Source: GCA-2725625 sp964574215
GTDB taxonomy: Bacteria > Pseudomonadota > Alphaproteobacteria > Rhodospirillales > UBA2165
NCBI GenBank assembly: GCA_964574215.1
Contig: CAZNLR010000020.1
Span: 1 to 64,000 of the forward strand
Direction: 5' to 3'
Length of the DNA stretch: 64,000 bases
Part shown: piece after piece, positions 8,334 through 17,499 of the stretch
Position numbering within the stretch: the first letter of the stretch is position 1
Layout of the letters: every line of letters begins with the position of its first letter
Translations under genes and position numbers: made by a program
The notes under the pieces: model-generated
What the model was told of the DNA's origin: nothing
The model's database searches: none
The model's input: the letters and a program-made list of their open reading frames with translations, nothing else

Positions 8334-9197
8334 CTAATTAACGCGGCTGGCATAGATCAGTGCACCGACGACGATGGCGATGCCTAGCATTTGCAGCGGC
8401 AAAATTGATTGGCCGAGAAACAGGAACGCCGTGCCGACGGTCAGGACGGGTTCCATATTTGATAACAGCGCCGTATTGGCGGCCCCGATCATGGCAATTG
8501 CTGTAAAAAATAAGACAATGGCAGCGGCAAAAAACAAGTTAGAAAGAAGCAGACCCGCCCAACCTGTTCCGGAATCCGGCAGGACTATTTCGGCGCCGAT
8601 CTGGGCATAAATCAGCATTGCCACCATGGCCCCGACCATAATAAAAAAAATAGCCTGGCGCGGGTCTTGGCCATGAATCAGTCTGCCGCTGATGGTGGCG
8701 ACGGTCGCCATGCCAATGGCGGCGAGTCCGGCGAATATCATGCCGAGCGAATCCAACGCCTCAAACTCGACTCCGAGAGCCAGCGCTAAACCGGCAAAGG
8801 CAACGATGGCGCCGATGATGGTTGCCGCTGACAGGCGAGCCCAGCCGAATGTCACGATAATGAGGCCGGTCAGTATTGGAAATAGATAGAATATAAGAAT
8901 GGCAATGGCCACCGGCAGCCTGGCAATAGCAATTAGCAGTGATAATGTGAGAGCGCCCTCCAGCACCCCCAAAAATACTGCAATCCAACCCTCCCGTTTG
9001 GGAAGAAAGATCGGCTTGTTGCTTAATTTCAAAATTATAAATAAAGCGATAGCCGGCAGAAAAAACCGCGAGATGGCCACGGTATCGGGATTGCTGCCGC
9101 CAATGTAGGCGAGCCGGGCAAGCGAATTGGCGAGGGCGTAAAAGACGGCGGCGCCCAAGGCGACCATGATTCCCAGTTTTTGATGTGTGGATTGCAC
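8334..9197 (-). CDS. EamA/DMT family transporter (copy 2)
   Basis: Second EamA exporter, 287 residues and ten hydrophobic segments. It shares with copy 1 the IAILIFYLFPILT segment, the GTGWAG loop and the end IAIVVGALIYASR, so the two arose by tandem duplication and have diverged. The called start is GTG at 9197, with no convincing ribosome-binding site. A later in-frame ATG (in KLGIMVALG) would cut into the first helix. The 114 bases to copy 1 could hold a separate promoter. Substrate unknown. Confidence 0.9.
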   Translation of the reverse strand: MQSTHQKLGIMVALGAAVFYALANSLARLAYIGGSNPDTVAISRFFLPAIALFIILKLSNKPIFLPKREGWIAVFLGVLEGALTLSLLIAIARLPVAIAILIFYLFPILTGLIIVTFGWARLSAATIIGAIVAFAGLALALGVEFEALDSLGMIFAGLAAIGMATVATISGRLIHGQDPRQAIFFIMVGAMVAMLIYAQIGAEIVLPDSGTGWAGLLLSNLFFAAAIVLFFTAIAMIGAANTALLSNMEPVLTVGTAFLFLGQSILPLQMLGIAIVVGALIYASRVN

Positions 9198-9300
9198 GTA
9201 AGAGATTTTCCAAATCTAGGTCTTTAGCGGAACCAGCCAGCCATACTAGATGTCGGTAGTCCCTTTAGCGATAATTATTTGCAAGGAACGCTGCGGTCTT

Positions 9301-9327
9301 TTGATCCCCTTCATAGTTGGCTACAAT
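9301..9327 (+). promoter_or_regulatory. Possible sigma70-type promoter upstream of the RdhA-like gene
   Basis: TTGATC at 9301-9306 and TACAAT at 9322-9327 are separated by 15 bases, shorter than the ideal 17. The site lies 51 bases before the start codon in a 180-base gap between divergent genes. It is a weak match only. Confidence 0.25.
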
Positions 9328-9377
9328 CATTGACCAACGGAAAGTGAGATCGACTGATTTAAAGGGAAAATCCGGCG

Positions 9378-10631
9378 ATGGATAAAATTGAAAACGATAC
9401 AGATGGAAAACCAAAGGGTTGGCCCGCCAATCAGCCGGCGGATAGTTCCCAGGACTGGAGCCAGTTTGCCGAAAGCGACCGCGCGGCCGGTTTTGAAATC
9501 TCCGAAGATTTTGAGCGATTTAGTCAACACGATGACGCCTTTAACCGGGCCTGGTGGGACGAAAAGGTTATGTCACCCGATGTAGCCAAGTTCTATGGCC
9601 AGCATTTACAACCCGATTTTCGAAAAGGAGACGGCTTTACTCAATGGGATTTCGCCGTCGTCAATTCGGCTTGGGCGATCGCCCGGGAGATCGCCAACAA
9701 CGGTCACCAGCATGGCGTTCGGGAAGGTTTCCTTGATCACTTCAGGACTTTCCTACCCAAGGTGGAGACACAGGCGGAGTTGCCGTCACCCGAGGAAACC
9801 ACCGCCCGCGTCAAGCAGATGGCGAAATTCCTAGGCGCCGACCTGGTGGGGATCACGGCATTCGATGAACGATGGGTCTATACCCACTGCAGTGATATCA
9901 ATTCCAAAACCAGAGACGAGAAACCCAATCCGCTGCTCAACAATTTCACCAGTGTCATCGTGCTGGGGCACGGCATGGATTACGGATTGGTGAAGACCTA
10001 TCCGTCAGCGACAGCAGCCGGTGCGACAGGGCGTGAATATTCGCGGGAAGCCGCCATTGTGAAATCGTTAGCGGGATTTTTGCATGTACTTGGCTACGAT
10101 GCCGTCGGGTCGTCAAATGACACCGCGTTGACCATCCCGTATGCCATTAAGGCGGGGCTGGGCGAATACGGCCGCAATCAAATGGTCATTACCGAGGAGT
10201 TTGGGCCACGGGTCAGGTTTTCCAAAGTCTTCACCAATCTGCCGCTGTTGCACGACAAACCCAAGAAAACCGGCGTACGCGAGTTTTGTGATATTTGCAC
10301 CAAATGCGCCGACAATTGCCCGCCGAAAGCCTTGCCTTTTGGGCCTCCTCAGGAAGTGGGTCCGAACCGTTCCAACATAAAAGGCGTCAAAAAATGGGCG
10401 GCGGATTGCGAAAAATGTTTCGGCTATTGGACAAAAATTAAGGTCGATTGCGCCATCTGTATGCGGGTTTGTCCGTTCAACAAGGACTATTCGGACTGGC
10501 GTATGCGGTTGATGCGGCGATTGATGAAGTCCTCGCTGCGCCACCTGATGCTTTGGCTCGACAATAAGTTGGCGTTCGAAAAGCGCGTTCCGCCCAACGA
10601 ATGGTGGCGAAGTTCAATGAACGGCGGCTAG
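9378..10631 (+). CDS. Cytosolic reductive-dehalogenase-like iron-sulfur protein
   Basis: 417 residues with no Tat or other signal peptide. The N-terminal part has an AFNRAWWDEK segment like the one near the start of mature reductive dehalogenases. The middle has the corrinoid-domain-like AGLGEYGRN loop and a PRVRFSKVFTNLPL stretch. The C-terminal part has two 4Fe-4S motifs: CxxCxxCxxxCP from about residue 304 and Cx2Cx10CxxCxxxCP from about 344. This layout belongs to the RdhA/QueG superfamily, which uses cobalamin with two 4Fe-4S clusters. No rdhB anchor gene is adjacent, so a respiratory role is unlikely; a catabolic or unknown reductive reaction is inferred. A glycerate kinase gene follows closely. 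Confidence 0.75.
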   Translation: MDKIENDTDGKPKGWPANQPADSSQDWSQFAESDRAAGFEISEDFERFSQHDDAFNRAWWDEKVMSPDVAKFYGQHLQPDFRKGDGFTQWDFAVVNSAWAIAREIANNGHQHGVREGFLDHFRTFLPKVETQAELPSPEETTARVKQMAKFLGADLVGITAFDERWVYTHCSDINSKTRDEKPNPLLNNFTSVIVLGHGMDYGLVKTYPSATAAGATGREYSREAAIVKSLAGFLHVLGYDAVGSSNDTALTIPYAIKAGLGEYGRNQMVITEEFGPRVRFSKVFTNLPLLHDKPKKTGVREFCDICTKCADNCPPKALPFGPPQEVGPNRSNIKGVKKWAADCEKCFGYWTKIKVDCAICMRVCPFNKDYSDWRMRLMRRLMKSSLRHLMLWLDNKLAFEKRVPPNEWWRSSMNGG

Positions 10632-10655
10632 CTCCTCAGTCTTAGCATCTTGAAA

Positions 10656-11912
10656 ATGGACATTGACCCGAAAAAATTTCTGCTTGACTTGTTTAACGAG
10701 GCTGTTTCGTCCGTGCAGCCTCAGAAGTGCCTGCCCATGTATTTGCCCAAACCTCCGAAGGGCCGGACCATAGTTATCGGCGCGGGCAAGGCTTCAGCCG
10801 GGATGGCGGCGGAACTGGAAAAGCAATGGAGTAAAGGGAAGTACGGCGATTTAAGCGGCCTGGTGATTACCCGATACGGCCATTCGGCTGAATGCCGGAA
10901 CATTGAAATCGTTGAGGCGGCCCATCCCATTCCGGACCAGGCGGGTATGGACGCGACCCAGAGAATTCTCGACATGGTCAGCGGCCTCAGCAGCGACGAT
11001 CTGGTCGTCTGTCTATTGTCGGGTGGCGGCTCGTCTCTCCTATCCTTGCCGGCGTTGGGATTGAGTCTGGAAGACAAGCAGGTGATCGGCCGGGAATTGC
11101 TGAAGTCCGGCGCGGCTATATCGGAAATCAATACGGTGCGTAAACATCTGTCGGCGGTGAAGGGTGGGCTTCTCGCCAAAGCCTGTGTACCGGCAAGGTT
11201 GTGCACCTTGGCAATTTCGGATGTTGTCAGGAACAGCCCGACAAATATCGCTTCAGGTCCGACAGTTCCCGATCCCTCGACCTTTGCCGATGCCAGGGCG
11301 GTGGTGGGCAAATACGGATTGAATGTTACTAAGAATATTGATTTTCACCTGGCCGAAGGCGCCTGTGAAACTTTAAAGCAGGGCGATCCGGCGTTTATGA
11401 GATCCTCATTGGATATTGTCGCCACTGGGCGCCAGGCTTTGGAGGCGGCTTCCATCTTGGCGAGAAAAGCCGGCATCGACCCGATCATAATGAACGATTC
11501 CATGGAAGGTGAATCGAAAAAAATGGGTAAGTTTATGGCCGACATCACCAAGGAACAGGGGGAGGGACCATTTGTTCTGTTGTCCGGCGGGGAAACAACC
11601 GTCAACGTCACCGGGCAGGGGCGGGGCGGCCCAAACAGCGAATTTATGTTGAGCTTTGCCATCAATCTCACCGAACCGGACAACGTCTATGCCATCGCCT
11701 GCGATACGGACGGAGTCGATGGCACGGAGGACAATGCCGGGGCTATGGTGTTGCCGGATACGATAACGCGCGCGGAAGCCCATGGAATTGACCCCAGGGC
11801 GATGCTGGCCGACAACGACGCCTACGGATTTTTCCAAGCGGTCGACGGTCTGGTCGTCACCGGCCCCACCCAAACCAATGTCAGCGATTTTCGCGCGGTT
11901 TTGGTTCTCTAA
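10656..11912 (+). CDS. Glycerate 2-kinase (MOFRL/DUF4147 family)
   Basis: 418 residues, typical for the bacterial type-2 glycerate kinases (GckA/TtuD), which phosphorylate D-glycerate to 2-phosphoglycerate with ATP. Visible motifs are VIGAGKASAGMA near residue 40, LLSGGGSSLLSLP near 125, LSGGETTVNV and RGGPNSEFML in the C-terminal half, and CDTDGVDGTEDNAGA near 350. An upstream TTG (10650) is also in frame, but ATG at 10656 is preferred; neither has a strong ribosome-binding site. It lies 24 bases after the RdhA-like gene and may be co-transcribed with it. It would feed tartronate or serine-derived glycerate into glycolysis. Confidence 0.92.
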   Translation: MDIDPKKFLLDLFNEAVSSVQPQKCLPMYLPKPPKGRTIVIGAGKASAGMAAELEKQWSKGKYGDLSGLVITRYGHSAECRNIEIVEAAHPIPDQAGMDATQRILDMVSGLSSDDLVVCLLSGGGSSLLSLPALGLSLEDKQVIGRELLKSGAAISEINTVRKHLSAVKGGLLAKACVPARLCTLAISDVVRNSPTNIASGPTVPDPSTFADARAVVGKYGLNVTKNIDFHLAEGACETLKQGDPAFMRSSLDIVATGRQALEAASILARKAGIDPIIMNDSMEGESKKMGKFMADITKEQGEGPFVLLSGGETTVNVTGQGRGGPNSEFMLSFAINLTEPDNVYAIACDTDGVDGTEDNAGAMVLPDTITRAEAHGIDPRAMLADNDAYGFFQAVDGLVVTGPTQTNVSDFRAVLVL

Positions 11913-11982
11913 ATTTATAGAAGCCTTAACGGGTTGCTGTTAGACTTTATTCAGACAAGCTAACTGCAGAGAGGAAATCGAT

Positions 11983-12549
11983 ATGACGACTCTCGTTGTC
12001 ATCGGCGTCGTTCTCGTCGGTCTTTATCTTTGGTATGCAAGCATTATCGGCAAAAGAAACAAGGCCCTTGAGGCCCTTTCCGGCATCGACGTTCAGCTGA
12101 AAAAAAGATCGAACCTGATCCCCAATATTCTGACTATCGCCAAAAAGTTTCTGGAGCACGAAAAAACCCTTCTGACCGACATCACCGAGCTGCGCTCAAG
12201 AGCCGATCAGGACTATGATCCCAAAGACGCCGGAGCGGTTAAGGATCATTTGGGACTGGCCGGCCAATTGGCCGGGAAAATGGGTCAGCTGATGATCACG
12301 GTAGAGGATTATCCCGACCTGAAATCCGACCAGACGATGATTCAGGCGCAGCAGAGCTACAATGAAGTAGAAGCCCAGATCGCCGCGGCAAGACGTTTTT
12401 ACAATTCATCGGTGACGGCGCTGAATAACGCCGTTCAGATTTTTCCCGGAAATTTGATCGCACAATTTGCGGGTGTCGTTTCCATGCCGTTTTATGAGGC
12501 TGATGAAACAGCGAGGGAACCCGTAAACGCCTCGGAATTTCTCGATTAG
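11983..12549 (+). CDS. LemA family protein
   Basis: 188 residues with one N-terminal membrane helix (about residues 3-20) followed by the LemA coiled-coil bundle; RNKALEALSGIDVQLKKRSN is the family hallmark. AGAGGAAA lies seven bases before the ATG. LemA proteins are membrane-anchored helical proteins of unclear function. The next gene (DUF3137) starts three bases after its stop, a pairing I recognise from other alphaproteobacteria, so the two products probably act together at the inner membrane. Confidence 0.93.
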   Translation: MTTLVVIGVVLVGLYLWYASIIGKRNKALEALSGIDVQLKKRSNLIPNILTIAKKFLEHEKTLLTDITELRSRADQDYDPKDAGAVKDHLGLAGQLAGKMGQLMITVEDYPDLKSDQTMIQAQQSYNEVEAQIAAARRFYNSSVTALNNAVQIFPGNLIAQFAGVVSMPFYEADETAREPVNASEFLD

Positions 12550-12552
12550 ATA

Positions 12553-13641
12553 ATGTCATTGATACCTAACTTCGGTTCCGGAGTAAATTTTCGAAATTTA
12601 GATTTCGATATTCCCGATGTTGATACGGTCGGCGTCTTTGGGCTATTGGCGGGGAAAGGGCTAAAACCATATGACGGGGCAGTCAATTTCATAGAGCCGG
12701 AAGGGTTGCTGCAGCCTTTTGCGCCTCATTACGAAAATTTTATCCGACCAAAAATAAATGAGTTCGAAAGCCTGCGTATTAAAGCACTCATCGAATTTCG
12801 CAGAAATCTGTTTGTTTTAATTCCGGTCGTAATCTTGTCCGTTCTCGGAACCGTATTTCTCATCGCTAGCTTCACCGACATCAGACTGGTTATGCCCGGA
12901 ATCATCGTTATCGCCATAGTTGGATATTGGGCGGCCGGTCCGGTTAAGAGATTTGAGTCAGCGATCAAATCTGAAATCTATCCACTGATTTTCAGCTATT
13001 TCGGAGAGGATTTCGTTTATCAGGAACATGGCCCACTATCGGCCAAGTCTCTGGAGCCATCCGATATTATTCCCTACTTCGAAGACGAAAGCCGGGAGGA
13101 TTACGTTAAGGGTACCTATAAGGAAGTGACCCTTGAACTAACGGAATCGAAACTGACCAAGGAAACCGGTTCGGGAAAAAACCGGCGAACGGTTACTGTG
13201 TTCAGAGGTTTATTCATCCGCCTCAGCATGAATAAGGATTTTTCGGGAAAAACTTTGATTAAGAAAGATTCCGGCCGTCTGGGAAATTGGTTGTCGGATA
13301 AATTCCAGAGCAAGGAGAACGTAAAACTTGAGGATCCCGTGTTTGAAAAAAAGTTCGAGGTCTTTTCGACAGATCAAATTGAGGCCCGCTACCTTTTGAC
13401 GCCCTCCATGATGGAGCGCCTACTGTCTCTCGCCAATATTTTTAGGACCGGTGCGCTGCAATGCAGTTTTTATAACGACAAGCTGCTGTTGATGATCCCA
13501 AGCGATCATGATCGTTTTGAAACAGGGTCAATTTTTAAACCGGCGACATTCGTCGAGGAAATCAATACCATATTAAAAGAACTCTCGTTGCTCTTCCAAA
13601 TCATCGACGTTCTCAAGCTGGATCAACGCACCGGTTTGTAA
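12553..13641 (+). CDS. DUF3137 domain membrane protein
   Basis: 362 residues. An N-terminal cytosolic part is followed by two membrane helices at about residues 90-135 (LFVLIPVVILSVLGTVFLIA and VMPGIIVIAIVGYWAA), then a soluble domain with the DUF3137 pattern (VTVFRGLFI; FEVFSTDQIEARYLLTPSMM). No ribosome-binding site is visible; translation probably depends on the lemA gene, whose stop is three bases away. Function unknown; the pairing with LemA suggests a shared envelope role. Confidence 0.88.
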   Translation: MSLIPNFGSGVNFRNLDFDIPDVDTVGVFGLLAGKGLKPYDGAVNFIEPEGLLQPFAPHYENFIRPKINEFESLRIKALIEFRRNLFVLIPVVILSVLGTVFLIASFTDIRLVMPGIIVIAIVGYWAAGPVKRFESAIKSEIYPLIFSYFGEDFVYQEHGPLSAKSLEPSDIIPYFEDESREDYVKGTYKEVTLELTESKLTKETGSGKNRRTVTVFRGLFIRLSMNKDFSGKTLIKKDSGRLGNWLSDKFQSKENVKLEDPVFEKKFEVFSTDQIEARYLLTPSMMERLLSLANIFRTGALQCSFYNDKLLLMIPSDHDRFETGSIFKPATFVEEINTILKELSLLFQIIDVLKLDQRTGL

Positions 13642-13706
13642 GACTTTTTCCCCCCAATCTTCTAAAAGGGATTGGTCCCGACTCCGCTGTGGTATAGAAA
13701 CGAGCC

Positions 13707-15689
13707 ATGTGTGGAATAGCAGGTATCTTGCGGCTCGCCGGGGACCGTCCCATCGACGGCGCTTGGTTGGAAGCGATGAATCAATCGATGGTTCACCGAG
13801 GACCCGACGGTGATGGCGTGTGGCTATCGCAGGATCGATCAATCGGACTGGCACACCGGCGGTTGTCCATCATCGATTTATCCGAGGTTGCCGGTCAGCC
13901 CATGGCCAACGAGGACGGCTCGATACAGGTCACCTATAACGGTGAAATTTATAACCATGGCGGTCTGCGGGAAGAACTGAAAGCGGCAGGGCATGCGTTC
14001 GCCACTCACCATAGTGACACGGAAGTTCTGGTGCATGGCTACGAGGAGTGGGGGATAGCGGGTCTGCTGGATCGCCTGGAAGGCATGTTCGCCTTCGCTG
14101 TCTGGGATGAAAAGACGAAAAAGTTGACCCTGGCAAGGGACCGGGTGGGTATTAAGCCGGTCTATTTTACCAAGCGGGACGGGCTGTTTCTTTTTGCCTC
14201 CGAGATCAAAGCGCTGCTGACCCATCCGTCAGTTCCCCGAAAGGTCGGGAAAGCGGCGCTTTACCACTATCTCACTTATTTGACGACGCCGGCGCCGCTG
14301 ACCATGTTCGACGGCATCTACAAATTGCCGGCATCGACTTATATGGAAATTGCCGAAAACGGAAAATTGTCGGTCCATCGCTATTGGGACGCCGTGCCGG
14401 GTAGGAGCGGAGCGGTGGCCGGAGATGCCGCGTCTCTGCAAAAGGGTGTGTTCGACTGTCTTCACGCAGCCGTCGAAAAAAGGATGATGTCCGATGTGCC
14501 TTATGGGGCGTTTCTTTCAGGCGGTATCGATTCATCGGTCAACGTGGCCCTCATGGACAAGTTCACCGATGATCCGGTCAACACGTTCACGGTCGGATTC
14601 AAGGACCACCAGCATCTGAACGAACTCAACTACGCCAGCCGGGTGGCCAAGGAGTTCAACACCAATCACCACGAAGTTCTGGTGGATGAGGCCGATATGG
14701 TCGGCTATTTGGAGGATTTGATCTATACCCAGGATGAGCCGTTGGCGGATTGGGTATGTATACCTCTGCATTTCGTATCGAAACTGGCGGCGCAGTCAGG
14801 GGTCAAGGTCATTCAGGTTGGAGAAGGGGCCGACGAACAATTTTGCGGCTATAACGGCTATATGAAGTATCTGCAGCTTCATCATTACTGTTACGGACCG
14901 TTCCAGAAACTGCTACCGAAACCGCTGCAGCAGGGCGTGGCCAGGATGGCCGGTGCGGTCGCCAAAATTGCGCCCAATTTTGAAATATACGCCGATGCGG
15001 TGGACCGGGCGGCGGCGGACCGGGAAGCCTTTTGGAGCGGTGCGGTGGCCTATTGGGAATCCCAAAAAAAAGCCATCCTGCCGGTGCTGGAAGAAGAGAT
15101 TCCCCATGGTGCGGAGGAATTGATCGAGGCCGGTTTACTGCCGAAAATCTACCTGGCGCCGGATAGCTTTACCGTCGCCAACGGATTTCTAACTGAGTTC
15201 GACGCTACCCATCCGGGACGTGATCAGCTCACCCGCATGATCCATAACGAATTCCGCCTGCGCCTGCCGGAATTACTGTTGATGCGGGTGGATAAGATCA
15301 CCATGGCGCAATCGTTGGAGGCCCGGGTTCCGTTTCTCGACCACGCCCTGGCGGAATTCACCATGAATATTCCGGAAGCCGAAAAAATCAGCGGCGGGGT
15401 GGCGAAAAAACTTCTGAAGAAGTCGGTGGAGGGATTGATCCCCGACGATATCATTTATCGCAAGAAAATGGGCTTTAACGCGCCCATGGCCGAGTGGATG
15501 CGGGGTGATTTCGGCGCCAAGGCCGAGCATGAAATTCTGAATTCTCCGATTCTCCCGGAAGTCGGCTTTGATAGCGCTGCCATTGCCGGCATGATCGCCG
15601 ACCACCGGACCGGCCGCCGCGACCGGTCGCTGCAAATTTGGGTATTGTATAACCTGACGTCATGGCATAGCCATTGGGTCGGGGGATGA
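13707..15689 (+). CDS. asnB: Asparagine synthase (glutamine-hydrolysing), copy 1
   Basis: 660 residues. The start is fixed because Cys2 of MCGIAGIL must become the N-terminal nucleophile of the glutaminase domain (about 1-210; RGPDGDGVW and NGEIYNH visible). The synthetase domain follows, with the ATP-pyrophosphatase loop SGGIDSS near residues 271-277 and a late RMIHNEFRLRLPELLLMRVD segment. It makes Asn or amidates another carboxylate using Gln and ATP. Its place beside methyltransferase genes and a polysaccharide locus, with a second asnB 5 kb away, suggests amidation of a sugar acid rather than housekeeping asparagine supply (inference). Confidence 0.93.
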   Translation: MCGIAGILRLAGDRPIDGAWLEAMNQSMVHRGPDGDGVWLSQDRSIGLAHRRLSIIDLSEVAGQPMANEDGSIQVTYNGEIYNHGGLREELKAAGHAFATHHSDTEVLVHGYEEWGIAGLLDRLEGMFAFAVWDEKTKKLTLARDRVGIKPVYFTKRDGLFLFASEIKALLTHPSVPRKVGKAALYHYLTYLTTPAPLTMFDGIYKLPASTYMEIAENGKLSVHRYWDAVPGRSGAVAGDAASLQKGVFDCLHAAVEKRMMSDVPYGAFLSGGIDSSVNVALMDKFTDDPVNTFTVGFKDHQHLNELNYASRVAKEFNTNHHEVLVDEADMVGYLEDLIYTQDEPLADWVCIPLHFVSKLAAQSGVKVIQVGEGADEQFCGYNGYMKYLQLHHYCYGPFQKLLPKPLQQGVARMAGAVAKIAPNFEIYADAVDRAAADREAFWSGAVAYWESQKKAILPVLEEEIPHGAEELIEAGLLPKIYLAPDSFTVANGFLTEFDATHPGRDQLTRMIHNEFRLRLPELLLMRVDKITMAQSLEARVPFLDHALAEFTMNIPEAEKISGGVAKKLLKKSVEGLIPDDIIYRKKMGFNAPMAEWMRGDFGAKAEHEILNSPILPEVGFDSAAIAGMIADHRTGRRDRSLQIWVLYNLTSWHSHWVGG

Positions 15690-15732
15690 AATCAAATAAA
15701 TTGAAAATCCGAAATAAAAGCCGAACCCTTGA

Positions 15733-16509
15733 ATGTCAGATATTGATCAACTTCTGAGACAATTTCCCAAAGTGAGGCCGCAATTGTCACCTGATATGGC
15801 GGCGGCCCATTTGGAAATCCTAAAAGCCAACCGGGAACGGCGGTATTTTCTGGCTAAAATCTCCAACCAGTTGGAAAGTTGGATGCATCGGAAAGCGGCG
15901 GGGATAAGAAATGGGTTTACCGGACAAAATTTGCTGGAAATCGGTGCGGGCACCCTGAACCATGTGACTTTTGAAGACGACGATATCGCTTATGACGCGA
16001 TAGAGCCTTTTCGTGACCTGTATTTGGACAAACCTTTGAAAGCGAGGGTTCGGACATTTTACAACGACATCAGTGAAATTGATCGTTCCATGAGCTATGA
16101 CCGTATCGTGTCAGTGGCAACGCTGGAACATTTGACTGATCTCCCTTACAGCATCGCAAAATCCGGGGTGCTGCTGAAAGAGGGAGGCGTATTTCAATCG
16201 GGAATTCCCAGCGAAGGCGGATTTCTTTGGGGCGCTTCCTGGCGGTTCACGACGGCCGTGGCCTTTTACTTTAAAACCGGATTGGCCTTTTCCGATCATA
16301 TGCGTTACGAGCATGTCAACGACGCCAAGGAAATCATCACCTTGCTAAAGTACTTTTTTGCATCAGTTCGTATGAGCCGGTTTCCGCTTCCTTTCCATCA
16401 TTTAAGTCTCTACGTGTATTTGGAAGCTAAAGACCCGATCCTGGATAGGTGCGAAAAATATGTGGCGGTCCACAACGGGGCTTTAAAAAATGAAAATGCA
16501 AGCGGATAG
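15733..16509 (+). CDS. Class I SAM-dependent methyltransferase
   Basis: 258 residues. Motif I LLEIGAGTLNH lies near residues 69-79, and YDRIVSVATLEHLTDLP matches the post-motif II/III region, so the SAM fold is clear. The gene follows asnB by 43 bases and precedes a second methyltransferase by 5 bases. It probably modifies a sugar or lipid-linked intermediate of the polysaccharide locus. The acceptor cannot be read from the sequence. Confidence 0.85.
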   Translation: MSDIDQLLRQFPKVRPQLSPDMAAAHLEILKANRERRYFLAKISNQLESWMHRKAAGIRNGFTGQNLLEIGAGTLNHVTFEDDDIAYDAIEPFRDLYLDKPLKARVRTFYNDISEIDRSMSYDRIVSVATLEHLTDLPYSIAKSGVLLKEGGVFQSGIPSEGGFLWGASWRFTTAVAFYFKTGLAFSDHMRYEHVNDAKEIITLLKYFFASVRMSRFPLPFHHLSLYVYLEAKDPILDRCEKYVAVHNGALKNENASG

Positions 16510-16514
16510 GGTGA

Positions 16515-17228
16515 ATGTCGGACAAGCAGTCACGTGAGCGCTTCTTCAGTCAGTGGGAAGATCATTATTTCACCGAAGATCAATCAATCTATAAAGCGTT
16601 CACTGATATAACGACAGGCTTCGTTCGGGGGGACGTGCTCGATTTAGGATGCGGTTCTCGAATTTATTACGACACATCCGAAGTCGACCGCTGGGTAGGA
16701 TTGGATTTGTCGCCCATACTTCTCAATAACATCCAATTTCTCGGCGGCTCACGGCCGAAAGGGACGATCGATACCAAAGTTGGAAATTGCGAAAAACTAA
16801 ACTTGCCGGACGATACATTTGATTTTGTTTGCTGCATTTTCCTTTTGCACCATGTGGGACGTAATAATAAGTCACAATCGCGGGATGCCGCCCAGGACGT
16901 GTTCAACGAATCCCTAAGAGTCTTGAAGCCGGGCGGCCATATGCTGGTTCTTGAATCCTGGCCGCATTTCGTGTTGCAGGTCTATTGCGGGTTGTTTCCT
17001 CTGCTGTATCCGTTTTTTCGTAAATTGCTCGGAACCGAACTACCGTTGTTTTGGAGCGCTCGTGAGCTAACATCAATGGCTGCAAATGCGGGGTTTGTTG
17101 ATCATCATGTGCTGCCCATTCCAGTCTACGAGACAGCACGGTATCCGGTCAGTGGTATTGTCATGCCCGGATGGATGCAACGAATTATCCATAAATACGG
17201 TTATTACGTATTCAAGAAATCTTCGTAG
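16515..17228 (+). CDS. Class I SAM-dependent methyltransferase (Methyltransf_11-like)
   Basis: 237 residues. DVLDLGCGSRIYYD (motif I, about residues 38-51), LPDDTFDFVCCIFLLHH and VLKPGGHML are the standard motifs of the Ubi/Methyltransf_11 type. It starts five bases after the previous methyltransferase gene, so the two are co-translated. The C-terminal half has a hydrophobic stretch (FVLQVYCGLFPLLYPFF) that may lie at the membrane. Substrate unknown; polysaccharide or lipid O-methylation is a guess from context. Confidence 0.85.
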   Translation: MSDKQSRERFFSQWEDHYFTEDQSIYKAFTDITTGFVRGDVLDLGCGSRIYYDTSEVDRWVGLDLSPILLNNIQFLGGSRPKGTIDTKVGNCEKLNLPDDTFDFVCCIFLLHHVGRNNKSQSRDAAQDVFNESLRVLKPGGHMLVLESWPHFVLQVYCGLFPLLYPFFRKLLGTELPLFWSARELTSMAANAGFVDHHVLPIPVYETARYPVSGIVMPGWMQRIIHKYGYYVFKKSS

Positions 17229-17311
17229 AACCAGAGTTAGGTTCGACACCGATTCACTGCCAATGCTAATAGATATTTAACAAATTACGCGTATTTCGTA
17301 GGAACAAATTT

Positions 17312-17377
17312 ATGACGCCAGTTACCGTATTCTTAAGTCTATTGGGAATGGCTGTTTGGATGCTGGGACTGACCTAG
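17312..17377 (+). CDS. Possible 21-residue hydrophobic peptide
   Basis: A short frame with ATG at 17312 and TAG at 17375 encodes a single hydrophobic segment (VTVFLSLLGMAVWMLGL) without charge. A TAGGAA element lies about nine bases before the ATG. It sits in the 271-base gap between the methyltransferase pair and the convergent O-antigen ligase gene. It could be a small membrane peptide or a chance frame; only conservation would decide. Confidence 0.3.
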   Translation: MTPVTVFLSLLGMAVWMLGLT

Positions 17378-17499
17378 AATATCAGCGGTACAACGGAGAA
17401 TAAGGTGCTAAATAGTTAAAAAATCGGAAAAAAAATTTTCCTGTTCAAAGCCCAAAACGACGAATTTGAATGTGTGTTTAAGTCGGGAACGACCGACAT

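Noticed and set aside
17426..17441. GGAAAA-AAAA-TTTTCC hairpin as a terminator of the O-antigen ligase gene
   Set aside because: Stem is only six A/T-rich pairs and lacks a following T-run on the minus strand.
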